64,000 nt of DNA from Thinopyrum elongatum (lineage: Eukaryota > Streptophyta > Magnoliopsida > Poales > Poaceae), in NCBI GenBank assembly GCA_011799875.1, contig CM022303.1, positions 423,702,483 through 423,766,482 of the forward strand, read 5' to 3'. Under the pieces are notes generated by a model that was not told the origin of the DNA, ran no database searches, and saw nothing but the letters and a program-made list of their open reading frames with translations. Within the stretch, counting starts at the first letter, position 1, and each line of letters begins with the position of its first letter. The position numbers were made by a program, and so were the translations under genes. This document shows positions 10,753 to 23,256 of this stretch, piece after piece.

Positions 10753-12512
10753 TGTTGGGGAACGTGCAATTTCAAAAAAAATCCTACGCTCACACAAGAT
10801 CTATCTAGGAGATGCATAGCAACGAAGGGGGAGAGTATGTCCACGTACCCTCGTAGACCGAAAGCGGAAGCGTTAGCTTAACGCGGTTGATGTAGTCGAA
10901 CGTCTTCACGATCCAACCGATCAAGCACCGAACATACGGCACCTCCGAGTTCAGCACATGTTCAGCTCGATGACGTCCCTCGAACTCTTGATCCAGCAGA
11001 AGGTCGAGGGAGAGTTCCGTCAGCACGACGGCGTGGCGACGGTGTTGGTGATGTGATCCGCGCAGGGCTTCGCCTAAGCACTACGACACTATGACCGGAG
11101 GAGTAAACTGTGGAGGGGGGCACCGCACACGGCTAAGAGAATATCTGATGTGCCTTTGGGGTGCCCCCTGCCCACGTATATAAAGGAGGGGAGGAGGAGG
11201 CCGACTACCAGGGGGGCGCGCCAAGGAGGGGGGAGTCCTACTAGGACTCCAAACCTAGTAGGATTCGCCCCCCCCCCCCCCACTTTTCCTTTTTTCCGGA
11301 GTAGCAAAGGGGGAAAGGAGAGGGAGTAGGAGAAGGAAAGGGGGGGGGGGCGCCGCCCCCACCCCTTGTCTAATTCGGATTGGCAAGGGGGGGGGGCGTG
11401 CGCCACCTCCTATGGCCGGCCCTCTCTCCTCCACTAAGGCCCATGTTGGCCCATTACTCTCCCGGGGGGGTTCCAGTAACCTCCCGGTACTCCGAAACTT
11501 ATCCGAAACTTCCCGAAACCATTCTGATGTCCGAATGTAACCTTCCAATATATCAAAATTTACCTCTCGGCCATTTCGAGACTCCTCGTCATGTCCGTGA
11601 TCTCATCCGGGACTCCGAACAAACTTCGGTCACCAAAACACATAACTCATAATACAAATCGTCATCGAACGTTAAGCGTGCGGACCCTACGGGTTCGAGA
11701 ACTATGTAGACATGACCGAGACACATCTCCGGTCAATAACCAATAGCGGAACCTAGATGCTCATATTGGCCCCTACATATTCTAAGAAGATCTTTATCGG
11801 TCAAACCGCATAACAACATACGTTATTCCCTTTGTCATCGGTATGTTACTTGCCCGAGATTCGATCGTCGGTATCTTCATACCTAGTTCAATCTCGTTAC
11901 CGGCAAGTCTCTTTACTCGTTCTGTAATGTATCATCCCGTAACTAACTCATTAGTCACATTGCTTGCAAGGCTTATAGTGATGTGCATTACCGAGAGGGC
12001 CCAGAGATACCTCTCCGATACTCGGAGTGACAAATCCTAATCTCGATCTATGCCAACCCAACAAACACCTTCGGAGACTCTGTAGAGCATCTTTATAATC
12101 ACCCAGTTACGTTATGACATTTGATAGCACACAAAGTGTTCCTCCGGTATTCGGGAGTTGCATAATCTCATAGTCAGAGGAATATGTATAAGTCATGAAG
12201 AAAGCAATAGCAATAAAACTTAACGATCATTATGCTAAGCTAACGGATGGGTCTCGTCCATCACATCATTCTCTAATGATGTGATCCTGTTCATCAAATG
12301 ACAACACATGTCTATGGTCAGGAAACATAACCATGTTTGATAAACAAGCTAGTCAAGTAGAGGCATACTAGGGACACTCTGTTTGTCTATGTATTCACAC
12401 ATGTACTAAGTTTCCGGTTAATACAATTCTAGCATGAATAATAAACATTTATCATGATATAAGGAAATATAAATAACAACTTTATTATTGCCTCTAGGGC
12501 ATATTTCCTTCA
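10753..12512 (-). mobile_element. 3' LTR of the copia element (1760 bases)
   Basis: Read on the plus strand it runs from TGTTGGGGAACG to TTTCCTTCA. Its sequence matches 17743-19390 plus 30426-30533 with scattered substitutions. A polypurine tract flanks it at 12513. Confidence 0.92.
11177..11184 (-). promoter_or_regulatory. TATA box in the copia 3' LTR
   Basis: TTTATATA on the minus strand is preserved at the same LTR position in the other LTR (18167-18174). It lies in the part of the LTR where related copia elements have their promoter. Confidence 0.55.
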
Positions 12513-12524
12513 GTCTCCCACTTG
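12513..12524 (-). promoter_or_regulatory. polypurine tract of the copia element
   Basis: The minus strand reads CAAGTGGGAGAC directly before the 3' LTR. This is the expected primer position for plus-strand DNA synthesis. Confidence 0.75.
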
Positions 12525-12545
12525 CACTAGAGTCAATAATCTAGA

Positions 12546-15500
12546 TTACATCGTAATGATTCTAACACCCATGGAGTCTTGGTGTTGATCATGTTTTGCT
12601 CGTGGAAGAGGCTTAGTCAACGGGTCTGCAACATTCAAATCCGTATGTATTTTGCAAATCTCTATGTCTCCCTCCTTGACTTGATCGCGGATGGAATTGA
12701 AGTGTCTCTTGATGTGTTTGGTTCTTTTGTGAAATCTAGATTCCTTCGCCAAGGCAATTGCTCCAGTATTGTCACAAAAGATTTTCATTGGACCCGATGC
12801 ACTAGGTATTACACCTAGATCGGATATGAACTCCTTCATCCAGACTCCTTCATTTGCTGCTTCCGAAGCAGCTATGTACTCCGCTTCACACGTAGATCCC
12901 GCCACGACACTCTGCTTGGAACTGCACCAACTGACAGCTCCACCATTCAATATAAATACGTATCCGGTTTGTGACTTAGAGTCATCCGGATCAGTGTCAA
13001 AGCTTGCATCGACGTAACCATTTACGACAAGCTCTTTGTCACCTCCATAAATGAGAAACATATCCTTAGTCCTTTTCAGGTATTTCAGGATGTTCTTGAC
13101 CGCTGTCCAGTGATCCACTCCTGGATTACTTTGGTACCTCCCTGCTAAACTTATAGCAAGGCACACATCAGGTCTGGTACACAGCATTGCATACATGATA
13201 GAACCTATGGCTGAGGCATAGGGAATGACTTTCATTTTCTCTCTATCTTCTGCAGTGGTCGGGCATTGAGTCTTACTCAACTTCACACCTTGCAACACAG
13301 GCAAGAACCCTTTCTTTGACTGATCCATTTTGAACTTCTTCAAAACTTTATCAAGGTATGTGCTTTGTGAAAGTCCTATTAAGCGTCTTGATCTATCCCT
13401 ATAGATCTTGATGCCCAATATACAAGAAGCTTCACTGAGGTCATTCATTGAAAAATTCTTATTCAAGTATCCTTTTATGCTATCCAGAAATTCTATATCA
13501 TTTCCAATCAACAATATGTCATCCACATATAATATCAGAAATGCTACAGAGCTCCCACTCACTTTCTTGTAAATACAAGCTTCTCCAAAAGTCTGTATAA
13601 AACCATATGCTTTGATCACTTCATCAAAGCGTATATTCCAACTCCGAGATGCTTGCACCAGTCCATAAATGGATCGCTGGAGCTTGCACACTTTGTTAGC
13701 ACCTTTAGGATCGACAAAACCTTCTGGTTGCATCATATACAACTCTTCTTTAAGAAATCCATTAAGGAATGCAGTTTTGACATCCATTTGCCAAATTTCA
13801 TAATCATAAAATGCGACAATTGCTAACATGATTCGGACAGACTTAAGCATCGCTACGGGTGAGAAAGTCTCATCGTAGTCAACTCCTTGAACTTGTCGAA
13901 AACCTTTCGCAACAAGTCGAGCTTTGTAGACAGTAACATTACCGTCAGCGTCAGTCTTCTTCTTGAAGATCCATTTATTCTCTATGGCTTGCCGATCATT
14001 GGGCAAGTCAACCAAAGTCCACACTTTGTTCTCATACATGGATCCCATCTCAGATTTCATGGCCTCAAGCCATTTCGCGGAATCTGGCCTCATCATCGCT
14101 TCCTCATAGTTCGTAGGTTCGTCATGGTCTAGTAACATGACTTCCAGAACAGGATTACCGTACCACTCTGGTGCGGAACGTACTCTGGTTGACCTACGAG
14201 GTTCGGTAGTAACTTGATCCGAAGTTTCATGATCATCATCATAAACTTCCTCACTAATTGGTGTAGGCATCACTGGAACTGATTTCTGTGATGAACTACT
14301 TTCCAATTCGGGAGAAGGTACAATTACCTCATCAAGTTCTACTTTCCTCCCACTCACTTCTTTCGAGAGAAACTCCTTCTCTAGAAAGGACCCATTCTTA
14401 GCAACGAATATCTTGCCTTCGGATCTGTGATAGAAGGTGTACCCAACAATCTCCTTTGGGTATCCTATGAAGATGCATTTCTCCGATTTGGGTTCGAGCT
14501 TATCAGGTTGAAGCTTTTTCACATAAGCATCGCAGCCCCAAACTTTAAGAAACGACAGCTTAGGTTTCTTGCCAAACCACAGTTCATATGGTGTCGTCTC
14601 AACGGATTTAGATGGTGCCCTATTTAACGTGAATGCAGTCGTCTCTAAAGCATAACCCCAAAATGATAGTGGTAAATCGGTAAGAGACATCATAGATCGC
14701 ACCATATCTAATAAAGTATGGTTACGACGTTTGGACACACCATTACGCTGTGGTGTTCCAGGTGGCGTGAGTTGCGAAACTATTCCACATTGTTTCAAAT
14801 GAAGACCAAACTCATAACTCAAATATTCACCTCCACGATCAGATCATAGAAACTTTATTTTCTTGTTACGATGATTTTCCACTTCACTCTGAAATTCTTT
14901 GAACTTTTCAAATGTTTCAGACTTATGTTTCATTAAGTAGATATACCCATATCTGCTCAAATCATCTGTGAAGGTCAGAAAATAATAATACCCGCCGCGA
15001 GCCTCAACACTCATCGGACCGCATACATCAGTATGTATTATTTCCAATAAGTCAGTTGCTCGCTCCATTGTTCCGGAGAACGAAGTCTTAGTCATCTTGC
15101 CCATGAGGCATGGTTCACAAGTATCAAGTGATTACAAAAGCCCATCAGCATGGAGTTTCTTCATGCGCTTTACACCAATGTGACCTAAACGGCAGTGCCA
15201 CAAATAAGTTGCACTATCATTATTAACTTTGCATCTTTTGGCTTCAATATTATGAATATGTGTATCACTAGAGTCGAGATTCAACAAAAATAGACCACTC
15301 CTCAAGGGTGCATGACCATAAAAGATATTACTCATATAAATAGAACAACCATTATTCTCTGATTTAAATGAATAACCGTCTCGCATCAAACAAGATCCAG
15401 ATATAATGTTCATGCTCAACGTTGGCACCAAATAACAATTATTCAGGTCTAAAACTAATCCCGAAGGTAGATGTAGAGGTAGCGTGCCGACGGCGATCAC

Positions 15501-16510
15501 ATCGACTTTGGAACCATTTCCCACGCGCATCGTCACCTTGTCCTTAGCCAATCTTTGTTTAATCCGTAGCTCCTGTTTCGAGTTGCAAATATGAGCAACA
15601 GAACCAGTATCAAATACCCAGGTGCTACTACGAGCATTAGTAAGGTACACATCAATAACATGTATATCAAATATACCTTTCACTTTGCCATCCTTCTTAT
15701 CCGCCAAATACTTGGGGCAGTTCCGCTTCCAGTGACCAGTCCCTTTGCAGTAGAAGCACTCAGTTTCAGGCTTAGGTCCAGACTTGGGCTTCTTCCCGGG
15801 AGTAGCAACTTGCTTGCTATTCTTCTTGAAGTTCCCCTTCTTCCCTTTGCCCTTTTTCTTGAAACTAGTGGTCTTGTTAACCATCAACACTTGATGCTCC
15901 TTCTTGATTTCTACCTCCGCAGCCTTTAGCATCGCGAAGAGCTCGGGAATTGTCTTTTCCATCCCTTGCATATTATAGTTCATCACGAAGCCTTTATAGC
16001 TTGGTGGCAGTGATTGAAGAACTCTGTCAATGACACTATCATCAGGAAGATTAACTCCCAGCTGAGTCAAGTGGTTATGGTACCCAGACATTCTGAGTAT
16101 ATGTTCACTGACATAACTATTCTCCTCCATCTTGCAGCTATAGAACTTGTTGGAGACTTCATATCTCTCAACTCGGGCATTTGCTTGAAATATTAACTTC
16201 AACTCTTGGAACATCTCATATGCTCCATGACGTTCAAAACATCTTTGAAGTCCCGATTCTAAGCCGTAAAGCATGGCACACTGAACCATCGAGTAGTCAT
16301 CAGCTTTGCTCTGCCAGATGTTCATACGTCCGGAGTTGCTCCTGCAGCGGGTCTTGCACCTAGCGGTGCTTCCAGGACGTAATTCTTCTATGCAGCAATG
16401 AGGATAATCCTCAAGTTACGGACCCAGTCCGTGAAGTTGCTACCATCATCTTTCAACTTAGCTTTCTCTAGGAACGCATTAAAATTCAAGGGAACGGTAG
16501 CACGGGCCAT
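12546..16510 (-). pseudogene. copia gag-pol polyprotein, broken by three stops and a frameshift
   Basis: The gag start ATG lies at 16508-16510 (MARATVPLNFNAF, the usual start in this group). An in-frame TAG at 16388-16390 replaces a glutamine, and a one-base loss near 16327 shifts the frame. From 16325 downward a single frame continues to 12546, with stops at 15132-15134 (TAA) and 14841-14843 (TGA). Domains in order are the gag capsid, zinc knuckle (CFYCKGTGHWKRNC), aspartic protease (WVFDTGSVAHIC), integrase (GTPQRNGVSKRRN), reverse transcriptase (MDVKTAFLNG and YVDD), and RNase H with the usual ADPLTK end. The catalytic integrase glutamate is lysine here (codon 14730-14732). Copying would depend on proteins from intact relatives. 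Confidence 0.92.
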
Positions 16511-17728
16511 TGATCTACAACAACATAGATATGCAAAAACTATCAGGTACTAAGTTCATGATAAATTAAAGTTCAATTAATCATATTACTTAAGAACTCC
16601 CTCTTAGATAGACATCCCTCTAGTCATCTAAATGATCACGTGATCCATATCAACTAAACCATGTCCGATCATCACGTGAGATGGAGTAGTTTTCAATGGT
16701 GAACATCTCTATGTTGATCATATCTACTATATGATTCACGTTCGACCTTTCGGTCTCAGTGTTCCGAGGCCATATCTGCATATGGTAGGCTCGTCATGTT
16801 TAACCCGAGTATTCTGCACGTGCAAAACTGGCTTGCACCCGTTGTATGTGAACGTAGAGCTTATCACACCCGATCATCACGTGGTGTCTCGGCACGACGA
16901 ACTGTCGCAACGGTGCATACTCAGGGAGAACACTTATACCTTGAAATTTAGTGAGGGATCATCTTATAATGCTACCGCCGTACTAAGCAAAATAAGATGC
17001 ATAAAAGATAAACATCACATGCAATCAAAATATGTGACATGATATGGCCATCATCATCTTGTGCCTTTGATCTCCATCTCCAAAGCACCATCATGATCTC
17101 CATCGTCACCGGCTTGACACCTTGATCTCCATCGTAGCGTCGTTGTCGTCTCACAAACTATTGCTTCTACGACTATCGCTACCGCATAGTGATAAAGTAA
17201 AGCAATTACATGGCGATTGCATTTCATACAATAAAGCGACAACCATAAGGCTCCTGCCAGTTGCCGATAACTTTTACAAAACATGATCATCTCATACAAT
17301 AACGTATATCACATCATGTCTTGACCATATCACATCACAGCATGCCCTGCAAAAACAAGTTAGACCTCCTCTACTTTGTTGTTGCAAGTTTTACGTGGCT
17401 GCTACGGGCTTCTAGCAAGAACCGTTCTTACCTACGCATCAAAACCACAACGATTTTTCGTCAAGTGTGCTGTTTTAACCTTCAACAAGGACCGGCCGTA
17501 GTCAAACTTGATTCAACTAAAGTTGGAGAAACAGACACCCGACAGTCACCTGTGTGCAAAGCACGTCGGTAGAACCAGTCTCATGAACGCGGTCATGTAA
17601 TGTCGGTCCGGGCCACTTCATCCAACAATACCGCTGAATCAAAGTAAGACGTTGGTGGTAAGCAGTATGACTATTATCACCCACAACTCTTTGTGTTCTA
17701 CTCGTGCATATCATCTACGCATAGATCT
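16511..17728 (-). other. untranslated leader of the copia element
   Basis: This is the region between the primer binding site and the gag ATG. It contains no open frame with a recognisable domain. A leader of more than 1 kb is normal for the BARE/Angela group, where it carries packaging and dimerisation signals. None of these could be pinpointed here. Confidence 0.6.
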
Positions 17729-17741
17729 GGCTCTGATACCA
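17729..17741 (-). promoter_or_regulatory. primer binding site for initiator methionine tRNA (copia)
   Basis: The minus strand reads TGGTATCAGAGCC one base inside the 5' LTR. This is complementary to the 3' end of plant initiator-Met tRNA. Confidence 0.85.
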
Positions 17742-17742
17742 C

Positions 17743-19390
17743 TGTTGGGGAACGTGCAATTTCAAAAAAATTCCTACGCTCACGCAAGATCTATCTAGGA
17801 GATGCATAGCAACGAAGGGGGAGAGTATGTCCACATACCCTCGTAGACCGAAAGCGGAAGCGTTAGCTTAACGCGGTTGATGTAGTCGAACATCTTCGCG
17901 ATCCAACCGATCAAGCACCGAACGTACGGCACCTCCGAGTTCAGCACATGTTCAGCTCGATGACGTCCCTCGAACTCTTGATCCAGCAGAAGGTCGAGGA
18001 AGAGTTCCGTCAGCACGACGGCATGGCGAAGGTGTTGGTGATGTGATCCGCGCAGGGCTTCGCCTAAGCACTACGACACTATGGCCGGAGGAGTAAACTG
18101 TGGAGAGGGGCACCGCACAAGGCTAAGAGAATATCTGATGTGCCTTTGGGGTGCCCCCTGCCCATGTATATAAAGGAGGGGAGGAGGAGGCTGGCCACCA
18201 GGGGGGCACGCCAAGGAGGGGGGAGTCCTACTAGGACTCCAAACCTAGTAGGATTCGCCCCCCCCCCCCACTTTTCCTTTTTTCCGGAGTAGCAAAGGGG
18301 GAAAGGAGAGGGAGTAGGAGAAGGAAAGGGGGGCGGCGCCCCCACCCCTTGTCCAATTCGGATTGGCAAGTGGGGGGCGTGCGCCACCTCCTATGGCCGG
18401 CCCTCTCTCCTCCACTAAGGCCCATGTTGGCCCATTACTCTCCCGGGGGGTTCCGGTAACCTCCCGGTACTCCGAAACTTATCCGAAACTTCCCGAAACC
18501 ATTCCGATGTCCGAATGTAACCTTCCAATATATCAATCTTTACCTCTCGACCATTTCGAGACTCCTCGTCATGTCCGTGATCTCATCCGGGAATCCAAAC
18601 AAACTTCGGTCACCAAAACACATAACTCATAATACAAATCGTCATCGAACGTTAAGCGTGCGGACCCTATGGGTTCGAGAACTATGTAGACATGACCGAG
18701 ACACATCTCCGGTCAATAACCAATAGCGGAACCTGGATGCTCATATTGGCCCCTACATATTCTACGAAGATCTTTATCGGTCAAACCGCATAACAGGATA
18801 CGTTATTCCCTTTGTCATCGGTATGTTACTTGCCCGAGATTCGATCGTCGGTATCTTCATACCTAGTTCAATCTCATTACCGGCAAGTCTCTTTACTCGT
18901 TCCGTAATGTATCATCCCGTAACTAACTCATTAGTCACATTGCTTGCAAGGCTTATAGTGATGTGCATTACCGAGAGGGCCCAGAGATACCTCTCCGATA
19001 CTCGGAGTGACAAATCCTAATCTCGATCTATGCCAACCCAACAAACACCTTCAGAGACACCTGTAGAGCATCTTTATAATCACCAAGTTACGTTGTGACG
19101 TTTGATAGCACACAAAGTGTTCCTCCGGTATTCGGGAGTTGCATAATCTCATAGTCAGAGGAATATGTATAAGTCATGAAGAAAGCAATAGCAATAAAAC
19201 TTAACGATCATTATGCTAAGCTAACAGATGGGTCTCATCCATCACATCATTCTCTAATGATGTGATCCTGTTCATCAAATGACAACACATGTCTATGGTC
19301 AGGAAACATAACCATCTTTGATAAACAAGCTAGTCAAGTAGAGGCATACTAGGGACACTCTGTTTGTCTATGTATTCACACATGTACTAA
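17743..19390 (-). mobile_element. 5' LTR of the copia element, first part
   Basis: This part starts TGTTGGGGAACG and is colinear with 10753-12402 until ATGTACTAA. There the gypsy at 19391 interrupts it. The remaining LTR sequence (GTTTCCGGTTAATAC to TTCCTTCA) resumes after the target duplication at 30426-30533. A TATA box lies at 18167-18174 on the minus strand. Confidence 0.92.
19386..19390. repeat. target site duplication ACTAA of Tekay-B, left copy
   Basis: ACTAA precedes TGTAACATCC at 19391 and recurs right after the element at 30426-30430. Confidence 0.9.
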
Positions 19391-22220
19391 TGTAACATCC
19401 CAAATTTTCTATTTGGAATGTTATACACAGGTCATCATTTGCATATCATATTTTATTTGCATTTTTGATTGTGATCCTAGAAATCTTAAGCAACTCAAGG
19501 ACCCACGGAGAGAGTTGGAGATTTTATTATTTTCATATTTGAATTTTCTCAAATATTGAAAAGGGGATCATTTTGGTTTTATTTATTTTTCTTTCCAAAA
19601 TATTTCGTATTAAAAACATATGAGAGGAGATAACAAGACTTCTCCAAAAGGACAGAAATATTGAAGGAAAAATGTTAAAACCAAATAAATAATTTTATTT
19701 GGATTTTATGGCTATTTTATTTGCATTAGAAAAATATGCATTTTTCAAAAATTGCATTTTTAGGCCAAGAAAATGTTCACTTTGTTCTAAATATTTTATT
19801 TAGACGGTGAAAATTGTTTTTGGCATTTTTAGAATTCTTTTTTATTTTTTTTAGGATTTTTGTTTCTGCGGAATTTAAAAAAAAAATCTCTTCGCCCGAC
19901 TAGGCCGAAGGCCCAGCCGAGCCAGGCCGCCGCCGCCTACCTCCGCCGTCCCCGAGCCGGACTCCGGCAGGAGTTCGAGCCCCGCCCGCCGCCGCCTTGC
20001 CCCTCCCCCAAGCCGCCGTCCCTCCCGGCCTTTATATAGCCGCCGCCCCCCTCTCCTCACCTCGTCCCGCTCCACCGCCGCCGCAGCAAGCTGCAGCAGC
20101 AGCAGCCCCGCCGCCGCCGCCGCACCGCCCAGCGCCGCACCGTCCGCCTCCGCGTGTCGCCTGCCGCCCCGCGCCCGTAGCCGCCGTCGCCGCCCGCAGT
20201 AACCACCGCCGCCTGCTAGCGCCGCCGCTGCTAGCTGCTGCCGCCGCCCGCCCTAGCCGCCGCCGCCGCCCCGCAGCCCCGCCGCCGCCTCCTGCCGCCG
20301 CCGGAGCCGCCGGATCTCGTCGCCGTCGCCGTCGTTTTTTTTTCGGTTTAGGTAAAAACCGCCTCGGTTTTTTTTTGTAAACCCTAGTTCGGTTTTTTTA
20401 TTTTATTAGATTGGTTCGGTTTTTTCGTCGGTTTCATTATTTACCGAACGTTCGTTCGTTTAGATCTGTTAACGAACGCTTTTGTTCGTTTGTCTCTGTT
20501 AGCGGACGTTCGTCCGATAGATTTTTCTTTTTCTGCCAGGGACCTATCCGCGATTACTTTTATCGCAGCTTAGCCCCTGATCTTCAAACCCTCGCCGTTT
20601 CTAAACCGTTCGTCAAAATCCAGTGAAACCAAAGCCAAAATCTTCGTCTCGAACCCCTCTTTCTGTTTAATCAACTTGAAAATGATTTTGACAATTTAAA
20701 ATTTGGTTTCAAGCAGATTTGTTTTCGAAGTTCTTTTGACCGTAGATTCAGTTTCGTAGCTCCGATTCGATTGATTCTTTTTGCAAATCGAAGCTCTTCA
20801 GTTGAACTTTCAGATTTGATCTTCTTATCTGAGTTTTACCCTTGCATCTATGCTTGAGTGCTTATGTATGCTATTGTTTGTTTGCGATAGAATTCCCGGA
20901 GTGCGAAGCGTGCTACTACGAGTCTCTAGGGTTTGCAGATCGTCAGCAAGGCAAGTAACACATTGATCATACTATTTTCATACCCAGTGTTTATGCATTA
21001 GTTTCAATCCTCTAACATTACATGATTAGGATGTGATTAACTTGTGGGTATTGGGAAGTAGATGATGAGGTAGAACCTATTGCCCTTTATTATCAAACCC
21101 TTGGGAGTTACTTCCACGTTTTGCTCACATTGCCATGCTATGCTCGTAGACATGGATTGGGTTTGAGTGTATCCATGACAGATGTGAGATTGTTAATTAA
21201 TGGTTAACTTAAGGTGGCTACTTAAATACACATCTGGGTGGATTGGTTGTAGGCACCTAGGGATATACCAGTGTTGTCTTTTTGGTTCGCCACCCAGGCT
21301 CAAAGGGATCATAAGATTATTCATGCTAGAAACTTCCGTGTGCAGCCACAAGCTATTATGGGCTCTAGCATAGTTGAGTATGTTGCAGGACCTCTTTCAG
21401 TGGTAGGCTAGCAGATGTAGGGGAAAGTAGGTGTAACTGTCTACCCAGAGTAAAGAGTAAATGCTTCTGAAAGACTGTGTCTCGGTCATCCGTTTCTCAA
21501 ACACCATGAAGTGCGAGAAATCCAATGGAGGAGATCGAGTCTTGTGGGGAAAAGTGCACAAACCTCTGCAAAGTGTATAAACTAATCATGATTAGCCATG
21601 TCCCCGGTTATGGACATCTTGAGTATCTGGTACTTGAATTATTGATTTGATCTCATCACTCTAAATTAATTTGTTGGGTTTAATGATTACTTTTAATTGG
21701 GATTGAGATGGGGATTTACCTTCTCAATGTTTAACAACTACCATGATAGTTAAATAAAACATATTCCTTTGATGTAGGAAAAAATTGGCTTTTCGCAAAA
21801 CAATATAACCCTAGAGCTTTCCACCGGCCATATATGCATGTAGTGATAGCATTTATCTGTTCCTTGCTCTATTGTGTTATATTGCCAGCATATTCCATGT
21901 GCTGACCCGTTTCGGGCTGCAACATATCATGTTGCAGACTTTTCAGACGAAGAGTAAGGTGCGCTAGGTCGTTGTCATGCACTCAGTTATGCCGTTGGAG
22001 TTGATGGACTCACTTTATCTTCCAAGTCTTTCGTTGTTACTTTATTTAGATGGCCTTAAGCCATATTTATTGTAATAAGTTCTCTTTTGAGACATTCGAT
22101 GTAATAAGTGTGTGATTGCACTCTGTAATAAATCCTTCGAGTACTGTGTGTGTCAGCATTACCAATCCAGGGATGACACTTGAACACAGAGATTTGACCA
22201 TCTGAGGTCGGATCGCTACA
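19391..22220 (+). mobile_element. 5' LTR of Tekay-B (2830 bases)
   Basis: It begins TGTAACATCCC and ends GGATCGCTACA, directly before the primer site. The block at about 19880-20340 is very rich in CCG repeats. Open frames there (for example 19997-20380) are low-complexity and not genes. The rest of the LTR is AT-rich and without coding signal. Confidence 0.92.
20031..20038 (+). promoter_or_regulatory. TATA box of the Tekay-B 5' LTR
   Basis: TTTATATA follows a CCTCCCGGCC stretch and is kept at the same place in the 3' LTR (28310-28317). It is the probable start region of the genomic transcript. Confidence 0.6.
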
Positions 22221-22223
22221 AGA

Positions 22224-22236
22224 TGGTATCAGAGCC
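22224..22236 (+). promoter_or_regulatory. primer binding site (initiator-Met tRNA) of Tekay-B
   Basis: TGGTATCAGAGCC begins three bases after the 5' LTR. Confidence 0.85.
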
Positions 22237-22326
22237 CACGCTGACTGTAGGACACGACCACTAAGAAAAGCCATAGGTCACTCTTCTCTACTCATTTCTG
22301 ACTCTCTCCATCTTCTACTCTCTAGG

Positions 22327-23055
22327 ATGGCGGACTCAAGGAACAAGTTTGCACAACCGGATGAAGGCACACCATTTGGGAGACACTTGAAGGTAATCAC
22401 TAAGTACCTGAATATCGGAATACCAAGCTTCGCCGGGACCTACACCGCCACTTTGCCAGAAGAGGAGCGTTGGATGATACGAGTTCAAGTTCCAGGAAGG
22501 ACGTTCATGCCAGTTACCGAGTCCATAGAGTTTTCCTTTGATGCACCAACCTGGAGTCTAGGTAAGAGCATGGCAGCCCACATCGCCATGGGACGCATCG
22601 GTGAAGTTTATCACAAAGATCTTAAGGACACCATCTACCAGATATGTGGGCGCCGAGATGAGCAATGGGAGATGATCAGCACCAGGAAAAACAGGTCCAT
22701 TGCAGCTTTCATCCAGGAGTTAAACCAGCACATTCGTCGACAGGAGAACCAGATGTGCGCAAGCATGATAGATTTGAAGAAGGTAATGACCAGGAACATG
22801 GAGCTAGAAGAGGAACTCAAGTCTACACGCGACGGATACGAGGAGGAAATCGCAGTACTAGTGGAGAAGAATGACGACCTGACAAGGAAGCTAGGAGTAT
22901 TCATGGGAGACCCTGCGCCAGGAGGAGATGACAACCATCCCGAGGACTACATCATCATCGACGACACCGACTCTGACCCCGACAGTAGTGATGATGACTA
23001 TGAAGACGAAGCTGGAGCGGATATCATGGAGTCTTCCACCAATCAAAATTTCTAG
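22327..23055 (+). CDS. accessory ORF upstream of gag, coiled coil with acidic tail (242 residues)
   Basis: This intact ORF lies between primer site and gag, where standard gypsy elements have no gene. Residues 1-30 precede a stretch predicted by eye as helix (17-28), three strands (33-42, 48-57, 63-71) and helix (77-95). Residues about 125-190 are charged with a heptad-like pattern (coiled coil), and 199-235 are rich in D and E. No signal peptide, zinc finger or catalytic motif is seen. The ATG follows a pyrimidine-rich run ending CTCTAG, which resembles a 3' splice site. I do not recognise a named family. It has the same position and predicted core order as the minus-strand ORF at 50181-50951 in another element. 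The role is unknown; RNA binding or assembly are possibilities only. Confidence 0.75.
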   Translation: MADSRNKFAQPDEGTPFGRHLKVITKYLNIGIPSFAGTYTATLPEEERWMIRVQVPGRTFMPVTESIEFSFDAPTWSLGKSMAAHIAMGRIGEVYHKDLKDTIYQICGRRDEQWEMISTRKNRSIAAFIQELNQHIRRQENQMCASMIDLKKVMTRNMELEEELKSTRDGYEEEIAVLVEKNDDLTRKLGVFMGDPAPGGDDNHPEDYIIIDDTDSDPDSSDDDYEDEAGADIMESSTNQNF

Positions 23056-23256
23056 ATGACCACCATATGATTAGTAGTATTTCCCCATGTATATAGTAGT
23101 AGTCCGAGCACTTTTGTAACGATAGTTAGATCGATTGTATGCCCCTGCTTGAATTGAATTTGGTGTGATATGAATGTGTTTGTCTCATGTGCATATGGGT
23201 AGTGCTTTCTCATTAGACCTCACTCTATTCTAATCTCTCCCCTCTAAACCCATCAG
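23056..23256 (+). other. spacer between accessory ORF and gag, with splice-acceptor-like end
   Basis: The last 40 bases are pyrimidine-rich and end CCCATCAG immediately before the gag ATG at 23257. This would suit a 3' splice site producing a gag-pol mRNA without the accessory ORF. Splicing is inference. Confidence 0.4.

Noticed and set aside
12546..16510. Possibility that the copia frame is an intact gene using programmed readthrough
   Set aside because: Three separate stops and a one-base loss in gag are decay, not a single recoding site.
19997..20380. Proline/alanine-rich frame in the Tekay-B 5' LTR (and its partner at 28090-28560)
   Set aside because: GC-rich CCG repeats give long open frames by composition. 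The two LTR copies differ by indels that change the frame.
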